NCBI GenBank assembly: GCA_029379385.1
Contig: CM055618.1
Location: forward strand, 7,512,134 to 7,576,133
From: Quillaja saponaria
Lineage: Eukaryota; Streptophyta; Magnoliopsida; Fabales; Quillajaceae
Direction: 5' to 3'
Length of the DNA stretch: 64,000 nt
Program-made: the position numbers and the translations under genes
Shown here: positions 47,001-59,300 of the stretch, piece by piece
Numbering within the stretch: the stretch's first letter is position 1
Layout: every line of letters begins with the position of its first letter
The notes under the pieces: model-generated
The model's input: the letters and a program-made list of their open reading frames with translations, nothing else
Told to the model about the DNA's origin: nothing
The model's database searches: none

Positions 47001-49985
47001 TCCATTCTCCAAACATTAAGCATCATCTTAAAAAGAACCAAGTTCACTAAAATCAAAATTAACTAGACTCATAGATAATTAAAATAATATCAATACAATT
47101 GAATAAAAAATAAAAAATTTACAAGTCATTTTCTCAAAAGCAGTATTATACCCATTACACTATACAACTTATTTTCTCAAAAGCAGAGTTAGCAGTGTTA
47201 TACCCATTATACTATCTATATATATACATAAAACCTCACTAAGTCACTATCAAGTATTAACCCACGGCCACAATAATAAAAACTAGAACACTTGCACTTC
47301 TTGCAGCCAAGAGAAAAGCAGAGAAACGAAGCAGCAAAAGAGAAGCAGATAAACGAAGAACGGAAGAAACAGTGAAAAGCAAAAAGCTTCAAGGCTCAAA
47401 AAGATAAAAAAGAATCGGCCACGGCCATCGAAAGGCAGAGAGGAAGAAGAATAACAAGCTTCTTAGTGCTTACCATCGGAAAATTTGAGGAAAAACAGAG
47501 CCAACTCTGAAGTTCTTCAACAAGCTTCATGCTGCAACCTTCGGCAAATCTCAAGACTTAAAAAAGCTTCAATTTTGATTTGGGTTTTTGGCAGAAGCGT
47601 GCGCAAGTAGGAGCCGAAGAGTCTGCCTCAAAAAAATTGTTGAATTTTTTTTATTTTTTTATTTATCATCATTTTCAGATGTTCGGTATGTTGGATCTGG
47701 GCCTGACCCGGTACATTGACTAGCTTGTTACTTGTCCAAGTCGTTCGATTTAGCTGATTCGCTTCCGAGTCAGTCGATACAGGTTCGATTCTTGACACTT
47801 TTCGATTCACCATTGCAGATCGTATCGTTTTCATGCTCAATTGACTCAACTCATACAATTTGACATAGAAAATAAAGAACCAATCTTTTATGCATTTTGA
47901 GGGATTATGAGTCAATTGCATTAAACTGCTATAATTTTAAAGGATCAGATTGACAAAAACAATTAATTGGAAAACTTAACAGACATAGAAGCAATTAGGA
48001 TATATTAGGAAACAAAACGAATCAGGAAGTTAGTTTGTAGAGACAAGGACAACTAAATCATGAAGTATATAGTTTGCTAAGAATATAGCTTCCATAGAAC
48101 AGATTTACAGGAAAAAAATAGAGTACAAAATAAATATAAAATCATGATGGTGAAGCAGTTATATACATAATGCTTTCACAATAATCATGCTGGTGCACTG
48201 TATGAATATTAAGAAAGATGATTATCAAATATCAGAATGAATAAAGGCTTACCAGTACAAACGTGGAGCATCTTGCAAAAGGATATCACCACCAGAGACT
48301 ACCCAAAAAAAGCCAAACATCCACCAAACAAATGACGCCATCGTATTCACTGATTCACATCGTTTAGTGAACCTATGTCATACATAAACAAAATCAGCAT
48401 CTGCTGAAAATGCAAAACCTAGAACAGTTCTAAAAAAGCATGTAATAAGCAGAATTGCATTAAAGACTAGAGATGCCGTAGGGAAATTTCCAAACTATAT
48501 TACAATAACACACTTAGCAGTCTCGCCGCAGTTAGAACCTATAGTCAGTTGTCAAATGATGCACAGTGAAAAAACATGATATTTTTTTTCTTTCTTTCTA
48601 GCTCCCTGCAAAATCCAGCAGAAAAGATACCATTTACTGAAGGTTAATCACAACCCTGGTCAATTGATATGAACTGTTAGAGCTATGATAGAATATTGAA
48701 AATTATGGAATTTTTCTTTCCTAAGAGTTAACCTGGTCATCTTGGGAACCATAAGGGATGTGGTTAGATGCTAGACAAAGAGAATGGAATGGAAATAATA
48801 TCATGTCCTGGAAGGCAGTAGTCAGCTGTGGTCTCTATGGCTTAGGTGTCATAATAAATTATTCACGGCCAGGAAGGAAGAGTGTGAATGAATTGAAGAG
48901 GATGCTTTAGCAGATTTTTATCCTTTTAAGATAGTTACTCATCCATCTATCTCTACATTGTGTAACGATTTCTAATTGGCAACTGTATTATTTACAATAC
49001 GTAATATTAAATTTCATAAGAGAAAGTTATTACTGTATTCAGTTTATCTTACTATCACATGTTGATTATGAAGATTTATTACCCAGCCATTTTCATTTCC
49101 CATTTTTGTCATTCTAGTTTCCGTTCTAGTTTCTTCAGTTAAAACCTCACAACAGTGTTTGTTGTTTCCAAACTCCAATCAACTTTTGAAAACCATCATG
49201 AACTCAACAACACCGAAGTCCATGCAAAAGAATCCCATATCATACACAGACATGCAATAATTCTTATCTTCAAGACTACCATGTTTAGCTCGACCTGAAA
49301 ATAAACTACAATCCTCAAAGAAGTATATCCAGAAAACACACACAGACACATGCACAGTCCAAACCCAGACGGTCAAATTGAATTATAATATCAAAACACA
49401 TTCAAAGTTCAGCTCAAATAGTTAATAAACAAACGTTGAAATTGTAAAATTTTCAACTTACACAGAATGAGATAAACTCCCTGTGCTTCCATCACCAGCA
49501 TCCTCATCCTCATCCTCACTATCGTTGACGACCTCAAGAACGCCAGCTTGACTTTCTAGATCACGAGCCATCCGCCTCCGCCACTCCCGTACATTCCTCC
49601 TGCGATACTCGAGCCACACCAACGCCACATGAATTAAGCACTGCAAAGCATAGCCACAGATCCATAGCCGAATCGGCGTGTTTGGCTGTTCGTTAGCCGT
49701 AAAAATCAGCATCACAGCGGAAACCACCACAAACGCCATATTCCACGTCATATCCAACGCAACAACCGGCTTCGAATAACCCCAATCGGCTCGCCGCTCT
49801 TCAAGCTGACGAGCGGCAGTCTCTCGAACCAGCATCGACGGACCCCTCCGGCCCGTGGCTCGGCCAAGTAGAAGCGCGAGTGTAGGAGTCCGGGCAGAGT
49901 CATCGGAATTTCCTTGGCGGAGACGGAGGAGCGGTGCGTTGGATTCAGACGCCTCCATGGCGCTGCTTTCTTCTGATGATGACAT
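44061..49985 (-). CDS. Membrane-anchored RING-H2 E3 ubiquitin ligase, At1g12760-type
   Basis: Five coding exons on the minus strand: 49985-49462, 48372-48253, 46388-46256, 46173-46015 and 44216-44061 (stop TAG at 44061-44063). They sum to 1092 bases, 363 residues, with all junctions in frame and GT-AG. I chose ATG 49985 ([20 protein letters not shown]) because the family begins with such a short acidic leader ending NAPLL or NTPLL; an in-frame ATG at 50045 would add 20 residues. Hydrophobic segments are near residues 80-97, 105-126, 186-203 and 216-257. The C-terminal RING-H2 is complete: C314, C317, C332, H334, H337, C340, C351, C354. The family consists of integral membrane E3 ligases that ubiquitinate unidentified partners; the substrate here is unknown. 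The last intron (44217-46014) and intron 2 (46389-48252) are long. Confidence 0.93.
46573..46640 (-). repeat. SINE-tail-like repeat with hairpin arms in intron 2 of the RING gene
   Basis: The core CAACTCAACTAAGCCTTAAA followed by TCCAAACTAGTT matches the SINE tail at 12932-12979. Here 15-base arms ATCAACTCAACTCAA (46573-46587) and TTGAGTTGAGTTGAT (46626-46640) are perfect reverse complements, so the DNA or RNA could fold into a hairpin. No target duplication was seen. The adjacent region, roughly 46490-47870, has GAATCG-rich ends and poly(A) near 46857-46879, and is probably a larger unnamed transposon. Confidence 0.5.
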
Positions 49986-50363
49986 GGCTAGTAGAGAGAA
50001 AAGGGAAAGTGCATAATTGACTTGAAATTTGGAAAGTGTAAACAAACAATAAATAAAGCAAGAACTAAATCGAAGTTTTGAGAGTGGGGAGTTTCTCTAA
50101 ACAAAATTAAACTATCTTTGTTCTAATAACTTTTTCCTGTGCAGATGTACGAAAGGGCAGCGCTTTTGCTCAGTCAGCTGGTGTTAACGTATACGTATTA
50201 GATATACATATATGGGGAATGGGGATGATAGGTCGTTCGATTCCTTTTCCTCTTTTTTTATTTTTTCTTTAGATGGTGCAGGCTAATAGTTTGAAGGGCA
50301 GTCATGACTGTAGCTTCTTTTTCAATTAATATTTAATGCATGTTGAGTGTATAATTTCTTATC

Positions 50364-50366
<3 letters not shown>

Positions 50367-50409
<43 letters not shown>
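50367..50409. repeat. (TC)21 microsatellite upstream of the RING gene
   Basis: An uninterrupted 43-base TC run lies about 380 bases upstream of the start codon. Read from the gene's strand it is a (GA)n tract, a type of promoter repeat bound by plant BBR/BPC factors. Whether it works here is unknown. Confidence 0.9.
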
Positions 50410-50415
<6 letters not shown>

Positions 50416-50650
50416 ATATAATATTATTTTTTATTTTTTGTGTTGATAGAACCATCTTATTTTGTGTGTGAGATATTTATCAATAAAATTTCTTTGTCAG
50501 TTGAGTTAATAATTTAATGACTCAATTATCCAACATAAGATTTCATTAATATAAGTAAACCATGAAAAAAAATAAAAAATGACATGCATAGGATTCTACC
50601 TCAATTTAATTCTTCAAAAAAGTAGTAGTTATAAGAAAGTACATAATAAT

Positions 50651-50818
50651 AGATGTACTTTCAATGTTACCAATCACCAATAGTGCCCATCAACACATAA
50701 TATGATAAAAGTAGATGTACTTTTAACGTTACCAATTACCAATGATGCCCATCAACACATAATATGATAAAAGTAGATGTACTTTTAACGTTACCAATCA
50801 CCAATGATGCCCATCAAC
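50651..50818. repeat. 62-bp tandem repeat, about 2.7 copies
   Basis: AGATGTACTTT begins at 50651, 50713 and 50775, an exact period of 62 bases. Each copy includes ACCAAT, TGCCCATCAACA and, except in the last partial one, CATAATATGATAAAA. The copies are nearly identical, so the array is young. It lies about 670-830 bases upstream of the RING gene start codon. Confidence 0.92.
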
Positions 50819-51327
50819 AGATTCATGTTAGTCCATCTATGATATGAGCTTACATATCAGGTCTCATCCGTGTTAAAATCCAAGTCTCCAAGTCACAAAG
50901 TCAAAGAACAATATGGGGACCTCCAATACTGAAATCAGAATTAGAGAGAGAAAGTATTATTAATGTAATAAAGTAGAGAGTAAAGTAATTATATCTGTAT
51001 CTTTTATGGTCTATCTATTTATAATAATGCTAATACCTACCCATGGGAGGGTGCCGCATGTCCTTAATGTGGAATTAATATTCCTAGTAAGATAGGCAAT
51101 GTGTAGGGGTGATAATAATAGAGTTAACTCATAAATAGATTGTGAGCTACTCATTAAGTTCTTAAATTGAGCTCACTTGTTCTTTAATTGAGATGATATT
51201 AAGTTTATTAACATCATTTGATTTTATAAGATTATGACGTTTGGTATTCCAAGCTAGTTGAGCAGTTGTTTGGTGACGCACAGCTCAAAAGTAATGGGTG
51301 TGGAAATCGACGGCCAATATTGCCCCT

Positions 51328-51336
51328 TATAAAAAT
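51328..51336 (+). promoter_or_regulatory. Putative TATA box of the orphan antisense-type pseudogene
   Basis: TATAAAAAT lies about 330 bases upstream of the ATG at 51663, after a CCAAT-containing stretch (51314-51318). Its setting resembles the TATAAAAG element of the antisense gene in the complete Tat element. Function is unlikely because the coding region is dead. Confidence 0.3.
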
Positions 51337-51662
51337 ACAGGGTGGGTTCACTTTTTCATTTTTCACTTTCTTGAAACTTCTACAAAGCTTAGCCAAGGTC
51401 TTTGCTCAGTGCTCTAGATCGGAGGTCGAGATTGTTGTTTATTAAACTCTCACTATCCTTTATGTTACCACCTTTCTTCCCAATTCCTAGGTAAGCGTTC
51501 AACACCTTGATTTTCTTTGTTTCTTTGTTTTTCTTTTCGAGTGTGATGTATAATGCCAAAATAAATTGAATTTAGGAGCTACTTCTACTTTTATCGATTC
51601 TTCATATTCTTCCTCCACTTCTTCCCACTTCTTTTTCTTCTTAATCTTCTTAGGGAGAGATA

Positions 51663-54600
51663 ATGGAGAGTGGGCATCCTGAGCAAATAATAGATATCGA
51701 TGTAGTAATTCTTGTAAAACCCCTGTCAGTAGTGGTTCTAAATAAGGGAAAGACCTATAATTTAGATAGGAAGGGTGCAGGTAGTGACAACTCAAATGAA
51801 AAGGGAATCTCAAGTGAGTTTTAGGATAAAAGAGGATGCATAAGTGCCATAAATGTGCGGGTTAGGGGATTAGAATTCGTCCACTGACTCCTTAGGGATT
51901 ATGGCCATATAATTCCTAGCCTATCCTGATATGTTTGTACGAAGGTCATTTAAAGGGGGTTAAGGTTCACCATCATCTATTTCATTATTTGAATTTGCAA
52001 TGCATGTGGAATTTTGTCCAACCTAAATCACACATAAGAGTATAAGATTTTTTGATCGAGTACATCAATTTATGTTATAGCCACAACCTCCCTTTATTTT
52101 TAATGAATTTTGGGAACTTTTTTAGTTTTAAGGTTTTGACGGGAGTTTAGGTGCATGTCTCTGGGAAAAAGGACATGTTTATTAGTTACCCCGACAATAA
52201 CAAATAGTACAAACCGAAAATTTTCACTATGGAGTATTTAATGCCAACTAATTTTATACTTAGTTGGAAAAAAAAATTAAAATTATGAGATAGTTGTATA
52301 GGCATGTTCTAAATTACTAAAAGCTTAATGAGCTTAGTGCATAAGAGTTTTACAAATGGAATAGCATGGTGATAATTAAGTTCGATCTTCTAAATTACAT
52401 AGCAGGTCAATGGATTGTGGACAATAGGATTTTCCTATTACCTTATAATGAAGAAATGTTCTCTATTATTCAATCCTTAGTTTAATTTTTGGAATTTGTT
52501 AAAGTTATTTGGGTTTCTTAATCTTTTATTCTTATGTTAGGCAAATATGGGCAAGGTTGATGATGCAAGTCATGCTAAACTTATTGTGAACCAAAAACAT
52601 AAGGCGCTACAAGAGAAAGGGGAAGCTCATATTACTATTGAGTTGTTGGGAGTTTTAGCCGAAGTGAAGGATCAGGATCAAATCCCATCCTTAGAAGAAG
52701 GTTCCCAAAGTTCGAGATGATGCTAATGAGGTGAATACTTCTATTTTTAGTCCCCCTTCTCTATAGGTTGATATTCTTGAGATTCAAATTTCCTAAGTTT
52801 CTCCTCAATGCATACATTAAAGGGTAATTCCAAATCTTGTTGGGGTGGATCCTCGATATTGAGCAGGAATGGATGGGCTTCTTTTGTTGAAATTGCGCCC
52901 ACATATTCTCGGGTACCTATCGAACTACTTTCTGAGCAAAGTCAACACAGAAATTTACCATTTAGCTTGGGAGTTCATCCTCCCAACTGATAGAACAAAG
53001 GGTGGATAGCTTACCAAATGAAGTTGCTTATTATAGACACTCAATTTTTTCAAAAGATTCAAAAAAATTTCAAAACTTTACTAAATTATTTAATGGATAA
53101 ACTTAGTGTTTTCAAAATCATTTAAGTGTGCTTGAAAAATAACTTTCATGAAGAGGATTTGAAAATTATTCTGAGCTAATAATTCACCAAAAAACAGGTC
53201 TTTAAAATTTCGAAATGGTCAAAATGCATTACAGTTGTCAAACATTTTAGTCTAAAATGCATTGGGCACTATATTGTGTTGCACGACTTGGGCTTCTCTC
53301 TTTTGTTTTTAGACTATATTTTTTTCCCAATCCAATCTTTTAGAAACCATATTAAACCAACTTTATCTTTTATTGCCACTTTAGAAACTCCAAAATGTTA
53401 ATTAATTCTTATGCAATCTAATTAGTTTATTTTCTGAGTTTAATCTCAATCTTGATCACACTCTTATTTTTATTATAAAAAGAGTAATCTTATAGACTCT
53501 ACTCTTTTCTTGCTATCATGAATTTTTAATGAATTACTAGCATCGATAGTTCTTGTTATAAGTAAAGTTGAGGATCATCTTGAGGAGGTCTTAAGTTTTT
53601 TAGTCTTCACTACTTTCTTTCTCTTTTAAATTTTTGAAGACTTAGCTCTATTTACTACTGGAGATTGAAGAATATAAGGATATTAGTTGTTTGATTAATC
53701 GAGATTGGTAAAAAAAGAGTTAAAGCAACAAATGTATGAATTTGATTTAAATCTCTTTTAAGAATTTTTTTTTTGCTTCTGAGTTTGCTGCACTTGAAGT
53801 TTAACATTCTAGTTACGATTGTTTCAATGATCATTTCACAAACATAAATTGCTTTCGAAATTAATTTATTTTATATAACTTCATTTATTTATTTTATCTT
53901 AGCTGTTGTTTAGTTTTTTTTTTTTATCTTAATTGTTGTTCAATGTTTCCACCAAGCTTTTCATTCTTGTAATCTAGTCCTCTAAACATTAATAGATCCA
54001 ATATATATATATATATTAAACTTTTTCTATTTGGTCTTATTTTCTATTTTCTCAAGCATCCCTAGTTTTGTGGGGAATGGTTTAACCCAAATTCTTATAA
54101 AAGTAAGAAATGAGCCATCATTGCATGATCTGAAATTCTGTTGTTCACACTTATATGGCTAATTTGCAGTTATTAAGAAATGTATACATATTTGTATTTG
54201 TGTTCCTTCTTCTCTTTTATTTGTAGACTCTTGATTTTATACCTTCAATATGTTAAGAGACCTAATTATTGTTCGTGATGTATTACCAATTTCTTGACAA
54301 TAGGAAATGTCAGCAAGATGCAGTGCGAAAGTATCTCGAGATCTTCACAGACTACAGTATTATGCAATATAAGAGGCTGGATACCCAAGGTAGCTGAAGA
54401 GAAAGCCCACAAGGCGTTGAAGGTTGTTATGGGGAAGTTAAAATTGGCCAAGTAGAAACTAGCCGATGCCAAGAAGCAAGCAACCTGACTATTGATAGTT
54501 TAAGGGCTTTAAAAGAAAGGGCAATGAAGCTTGACGAAGACATGAAGAAGCCCCATACCACTTTAAGCCAAATGTGGTTCGAGCATATGATCAGATCTAA

Positions 54601-54830
54601 GGACTTCATAAGAAAATATGAGAAGTCTCCAACTTTTTGGCTTATTGTACTTGGTGAAGTCAAAGGTTGCTTTGCAAGTGGTTTCATAAATTTCTAAAAT
54701 GCTATTAGTCTAGCACCCAACCTTTCATAGGAGCAACTGAAGTATGAAAGTGAGGAAGACACATATTCAAATCTGACTAAGGATATAGAGGAGGTTCGTC
54801 AGGATCGAAAACGAGGTCGCATGAGGCCTG
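51663..54830 (+). pseudogene. Decayed orphan copy of a Tat-type antisense protein (Transposase_28-like)
   Basis: Plus-strand fragments in order match the antisense gene at 22324-24775. An ATG at 51663 opens MESGHPEQII and a low-complexity leader. Near 51930-51980 a segment reads RGLRFTIIYFII, then FCPT-stop-ITHKSIRFF near 52014-52060, equivalent to LGICPAQITPN in the complete element. Near 52170-52225 YPDNNK-stop-YKP corresponds to HPDSNKE-stop-KP there. Further right, 52550-52720 is a charged segment and 54320-54830 a coiled-coil-like Lys/Glu-rich segment with MKLDEDMKKPH. Many stops and frame changes separate them, and 53030-54260 is AT-rich with no coding signal. No gag, pol or LTR of a parent element is recognisable next to it. 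Confidence 0.5.
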
Positions 54831-56701
54831 TTTCCTAGCGGAGATCTATGGTGAGCAGCTACCAGAAAGTAGGACCTTGTGGTCAGGTGTATAGTTGTAG
54901 AAGCATATCTTATTAACTTACAAGCATATAGTGGAGCTGTAATATTTTTCTTGTTTGAAATTATGTTTAGGTTAAAATAGTAAGTCGTGTCATATGGTTT
55001 AAACAAAATGTTATGGATTTTAGTTAAAAACAAACACAAAAATATTTTTTTATTTTAAAACAGAAAATCATGCATTATGGTTTAAGTTAGGATTTTTTTT
55101 CCCCTACTGTAATTATATCCTTTTTGAAAATATTCAACCTTTCACAAGAAATCCTTTGGGGTTCTTTAAATTACAAATAAGATTTCTATGTTTTTGAAAT
55201 ATATCTAACAAGATACAAGTTCTTCTTCATCTACTCTTTCTCTTAGTTTCATATATTTTTTGTCTACATTTTGTCCTTCTACCAGAATATAGAAGGTCCA
55301 TATTTTATCTTGAAGAGGTAGGTTTGTTGTAACTCAATTTGCAATATAGGGATGCAAATAATATCTTAATATATATATTTTCTAACAGTATATTGAGGAA
55401 GTAGAATTAGAGCAAACTTATTTTGCAAGTACGTTACACTTAAAATAATGATTAATAAAGCCATAGTATGAGGTACTGAATCATTTACCTACTACAGTAT
55501 CATTCAAGGTTGAGCCTAACTAGACAACAAATATAAAGAAATAGCCTTATAAACTTTCGTAATTTATTATCATTTTGATTACTTAGGCTCAAGCCCTCGA
55601 TGCCCAAGAAATCCTTATAAGCTTTCATAATTTTCTTCAAAAGCCTTTCAAACAATTAGTTGAGAATTAGAGCATGTCTAATGTGTAGTACTAAATTATA
55701 CAAAAAAATTCTTTGCATACGGGATGCATAATCAAATAACTATAAGATGGAAATTGATATTTACTATTAAAGCTAATATCTTTCTTCTAGAGTGATATTC
55801 TTTCAGAAAATTTGAAAGTATGATTTACAAGAAACTTTTATTCAAAGGATTTGAGAATACATATTCAATTCTTTATAATATCAACTTTAGACATTTTCTC
55901 AAATTTCATTCATTTTATGTGTTGATGTCCTGTTGAGTGCTTGTGGAAAGAAGAAATTTAAGGAGCTAAATGGTATCAAAGTTACTCGTATTTAACCTCT
56001 ATCTTATAAAATGATACCATTATATTTCGATGAGTTCTAGAGCATGATGAAAAAATAATATTAGCAAGTTTTCAAATTATTATAGAAGAATAATCAAACT
56101 AACATGTCAATTGAAGAAAATATAATTTAGTAATTACAATAAAAAAATTTGCTCAATTAATAGAAATGAAAAATAGTGAATTGAGATAGTTAACAAAAAA
56201 CAACATACAAATAAATGTATATATTAAATGAAGATTTCATTTGATAATATATAACACACATATCATAATTCAAGTATAAACACGTCAAAATTTATCAGCA
56301 TAGTACTATACAAGAAATGCAAAAAGTTTCCCCTACAAACCACATTATCGGTTACAGCATATATAAGACTCAAATGTCTTTTTCATTCAACATTAAGTGA
56401 GCTTTAAAGATGTTGAAATTGAAACATTTCACAAAAGTATGAATGTAACTTCCCTTCATAATCACTCCTCCTTATAAGACTAAGACAACATTGTTAAAAA
56501 AATATACTATAAAAATGGAAGTAAGAGAGGTGAAGTAGTTCAAAACTGAAGATCCTAATTTCATTCTAATTTCAAAAAACATAAAATTTGAATTTAATTT
56601 TCTAAACTCGGCACCTTGGCATCTAAACTTAAGTGCCTCAGCGAGCAAAGTAGAGCTTACCCATGACTTGAAGGATAACAAGTTGGCACTTCATTTGTGC
56701 A
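54831..56701. other. AT-rich non-coding stretch
   Basis: I see no gene, RNA or delimited repeat. Small open frames exist on both strands but have no recognisable features. Confidence 0.5.
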
Positions 56702-57145
56702 ATTTAAGAAATTTACAAAAAATACATTGATAAAAGGTGAAAAAGTTAAAGGAGTTAAATATGATTATAAGAGATTAAGTTAGAAGTTTCTTTAAGTTGA
56801 ATATTTTGTAATAATATTTAACCTAAAGATGATTCAATTGTAAAAGATTCTGACTAAATTCAACTTCATATATGCAATTTATCTTTGTTGGCCATTTGGC
56901 CTTAAATTTCATGCACTTTACTTTCTTGCTTTAGGAATAGTATAATGATAGATTCTCCATCCTCCATCCTCCATTTTTGTTTTCCATTCCATCTACAACA
57001 CATTTCACAATTTCACATATAATGATATTCTTATGTTTAACCACCGTGATAGCCGAACCACTAGTACTTTGTATTGGAGTTTTAATCTTATAGCTATGCA
57101 AGGTTATTCACAATCATTTGGTTTCGATCTTGGAATAATTTTGTA
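56702..57145 (+). repeat. Diverged long direct repeat, copy A
   Basis: About 444 bp alignable by eye, at roughly 70-75% identity, with copy B at 58681-59095. Matching landmarks include GGAGTTAAATATG (56751 and 58731), GCAATTTATCTTTGTT, ATTCTCCA and ATAATGAT, all in the same order. The offset is about 1980 bases. Neither copy has clear TG/CA ends or a primer-binding site, so I do not call them LTRs. Confidence 0.65.
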
Positions 57146-57559
57146 GCACATCACATATTTTTTAATGTAAACTATTTGGCAGGCCTGGTAGGACATTTGG
57201 GCTTTTTGGGTGGATTATAACATATATCATAATTAATGAAACTTATTTGTCCAATTTAAACTTACTGAAAAACATAAGGATTTCAAAATTTTAGTCGTTA
57301 TTTAGAATGGAGATTTTTCATCCAATCATGTTTTGTACACATTCTATTTGGTTGATTCTTACTCACCTTGAAATCAAGATATCTAAATTTTAATTTAACT
57401 ATAAATATTGTGTGATTGATTCAACTTTTTTCCATCCAAATTTATTGTTTCTTAATTTTTCGTACTTGAGAAAAAGTTTTCATGTGTTTTTAAAAATAAT
57501 GCATAGTTTGTTAGTTTTCTTGGAAAATTCTAGTATTTCAAGCTGATGAATTAATGGAC

Positions 57560-59300
57560 AATTATGTTATAATAATATATATTGGTCAATTATGGTAAAT
57601 TACCAATAATTATGGCTTAAATGAAAAATCAGTCAATTATGGCCTAATTGAAAAATTGGCCAATATGGTCGAATGACCAATTATGAAAATTGTGATAAAC
57701 TGAATGGCCAAATATGAAAATTGTGGCAAATATGGCTAAGTGGCCAAGTATGACAACTATGGTCGAATGTTAAGTTCAACCAAAATTTATTTCGGTTAGA
57801 TGATTAATTTGAATTTCACATATTAATATCGTATTCGATCTAGTATAACTTTAGATCGTTTAAGTTGTGAGTCAGTTGTGGCTGAGATGCCTTAGTACAA
57901 TCACTATTAGCCATTAAAAATTATTAACTAATTTAATAGTTATTTATGAAGTATAATTTTGCATGCTAGCAAGCATTGTGTGTACAATTAAAATTTATAA
58001 TTTTAGACATGAAAATTATTACTTTAGGCCATTTTCATGGATCGAAAAACATTCAATCATAGTTACACTTTGAAATAATAAGATTAAATTTTAGCCTATA
58101 AATATTGGTTGTTTTTCTTTAAAAGACTAATTTGATTTATCATACAATTACTCCTAAATGGCCAAATTGAAAATTATCCATTTCTGACTAAAAGGAAATT
58201 TTGTTAAATAGACAAATTGGTCAATTATGGCTTAAATTTCCATTTTAGAGCCAAATGGAACGTTTTGGCAACTCTAGCCAATTTGACCAATTTTGCTAAA
58301 ATAGACTAATTTTAGCAAGTTTTGGGCATTTAGACTATTGAACTTATGGTTAATTTTGGCTTTTGGACCAACAATATTAGTCATTTAGCTACCACTTTTA
58401 AACATTTGATCAAAATTTTGCCAGTTAAATCAAAATTTTGGCTTTTAGCTGTTAAGTTATATTGGTTATTAAACTAAATTTGCTGATTATGACCACATTA
58501 GCCTATTATTGATGTTTAATCCGATTATGAATTTTACCTTGAAATATTGTTAGATCAATTTTGTCGATATGATATTTAAAAATTTATCAATTAAAATGTT
58601 GAATATTGATACAGAAAATGAGGCAAAATGCAAACGTCTATAAAAATTTTCATTGTCATTCACATAAACATTTTGGTTAAATTTGAGAAATTTACTAAAC
58701 ATGTCTAGCATAAAAAGTAGAAAGTTATTGGGAGTTAAATATGGTTATAGGAGGTTAAGTCGTAACTTACCTTAATTTGAATTTCTTGTAACAGTATTCA
58801 AATCCAAAGTTAACTCATTTGTAAAGGTCTTTCACCAAATTTAACTTCACATATGCAATTTATCTTTGTTAGTATCTTTGTCTTTATTTTCCTCCTTTAA
58901 GAGTAGTACAATGATATATTCTCCAACCTCCTATCTTGTTTTCCATATACAACATCTTCAAAATTTCTCATATAATGATTTTCTTATATTAATTACTATG
59001 ATATCGAATCTCTAGTATTTGTATTAGGGTTTTGAACTAATAGCCACACAAGACTATTCATAATAGTTTGATTTCGAATTTGCAATAGTTTTTGACACCT
59101 TAATTATATTTTGCTACAAACACAACAACAAATGTTGTAAAGACAATGCTCATTAGAAGTCAACGTGAAGTCAATTGTCACAATGACCATTACTGGCTAA
59201 ATATGCCAATAGCTATTTTGGCCAAAATGGTCAAATGGCCTAATTACGAAAAATTGCGATTAACTGAATGGCCAAATATGACAATTGTGGCCAAATATGA
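57560..59300. repeat. Degenerate GGCCAAATATG-like motif field, including direct repeat copy B
   Basis: Short motifs of the type TGGCCAAATATG, GGCCAATTATGG and GGTCAATTATGG recur many times at 57570-57780, 58150-58400 and 59190-59300 in varying states. One block, ACTGAATGGCCAAATATG, occurs at about 57697 and again near 59263, so the field belongs to the same duplicated unit as the long direct repeat (copy B, 58681-59095). Such degenerate short motif fields resemble CACTA-type subterminal repeats, but no CACTA termini or transposase are visible. Confidence 0.5.

Noticed and set aside
50651..50818. 62-bp repeats considered as a CRISPR-like array
   Set aside because: The copies are contiguous with no unique spacers, and the window is plant nuclear DNA.
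56702..59095. Pair of 440-bp direct repeats considered as LTRs
   Set aside because: No TG/CA termini, primer-binding site, purine tract or target duplication could be found.
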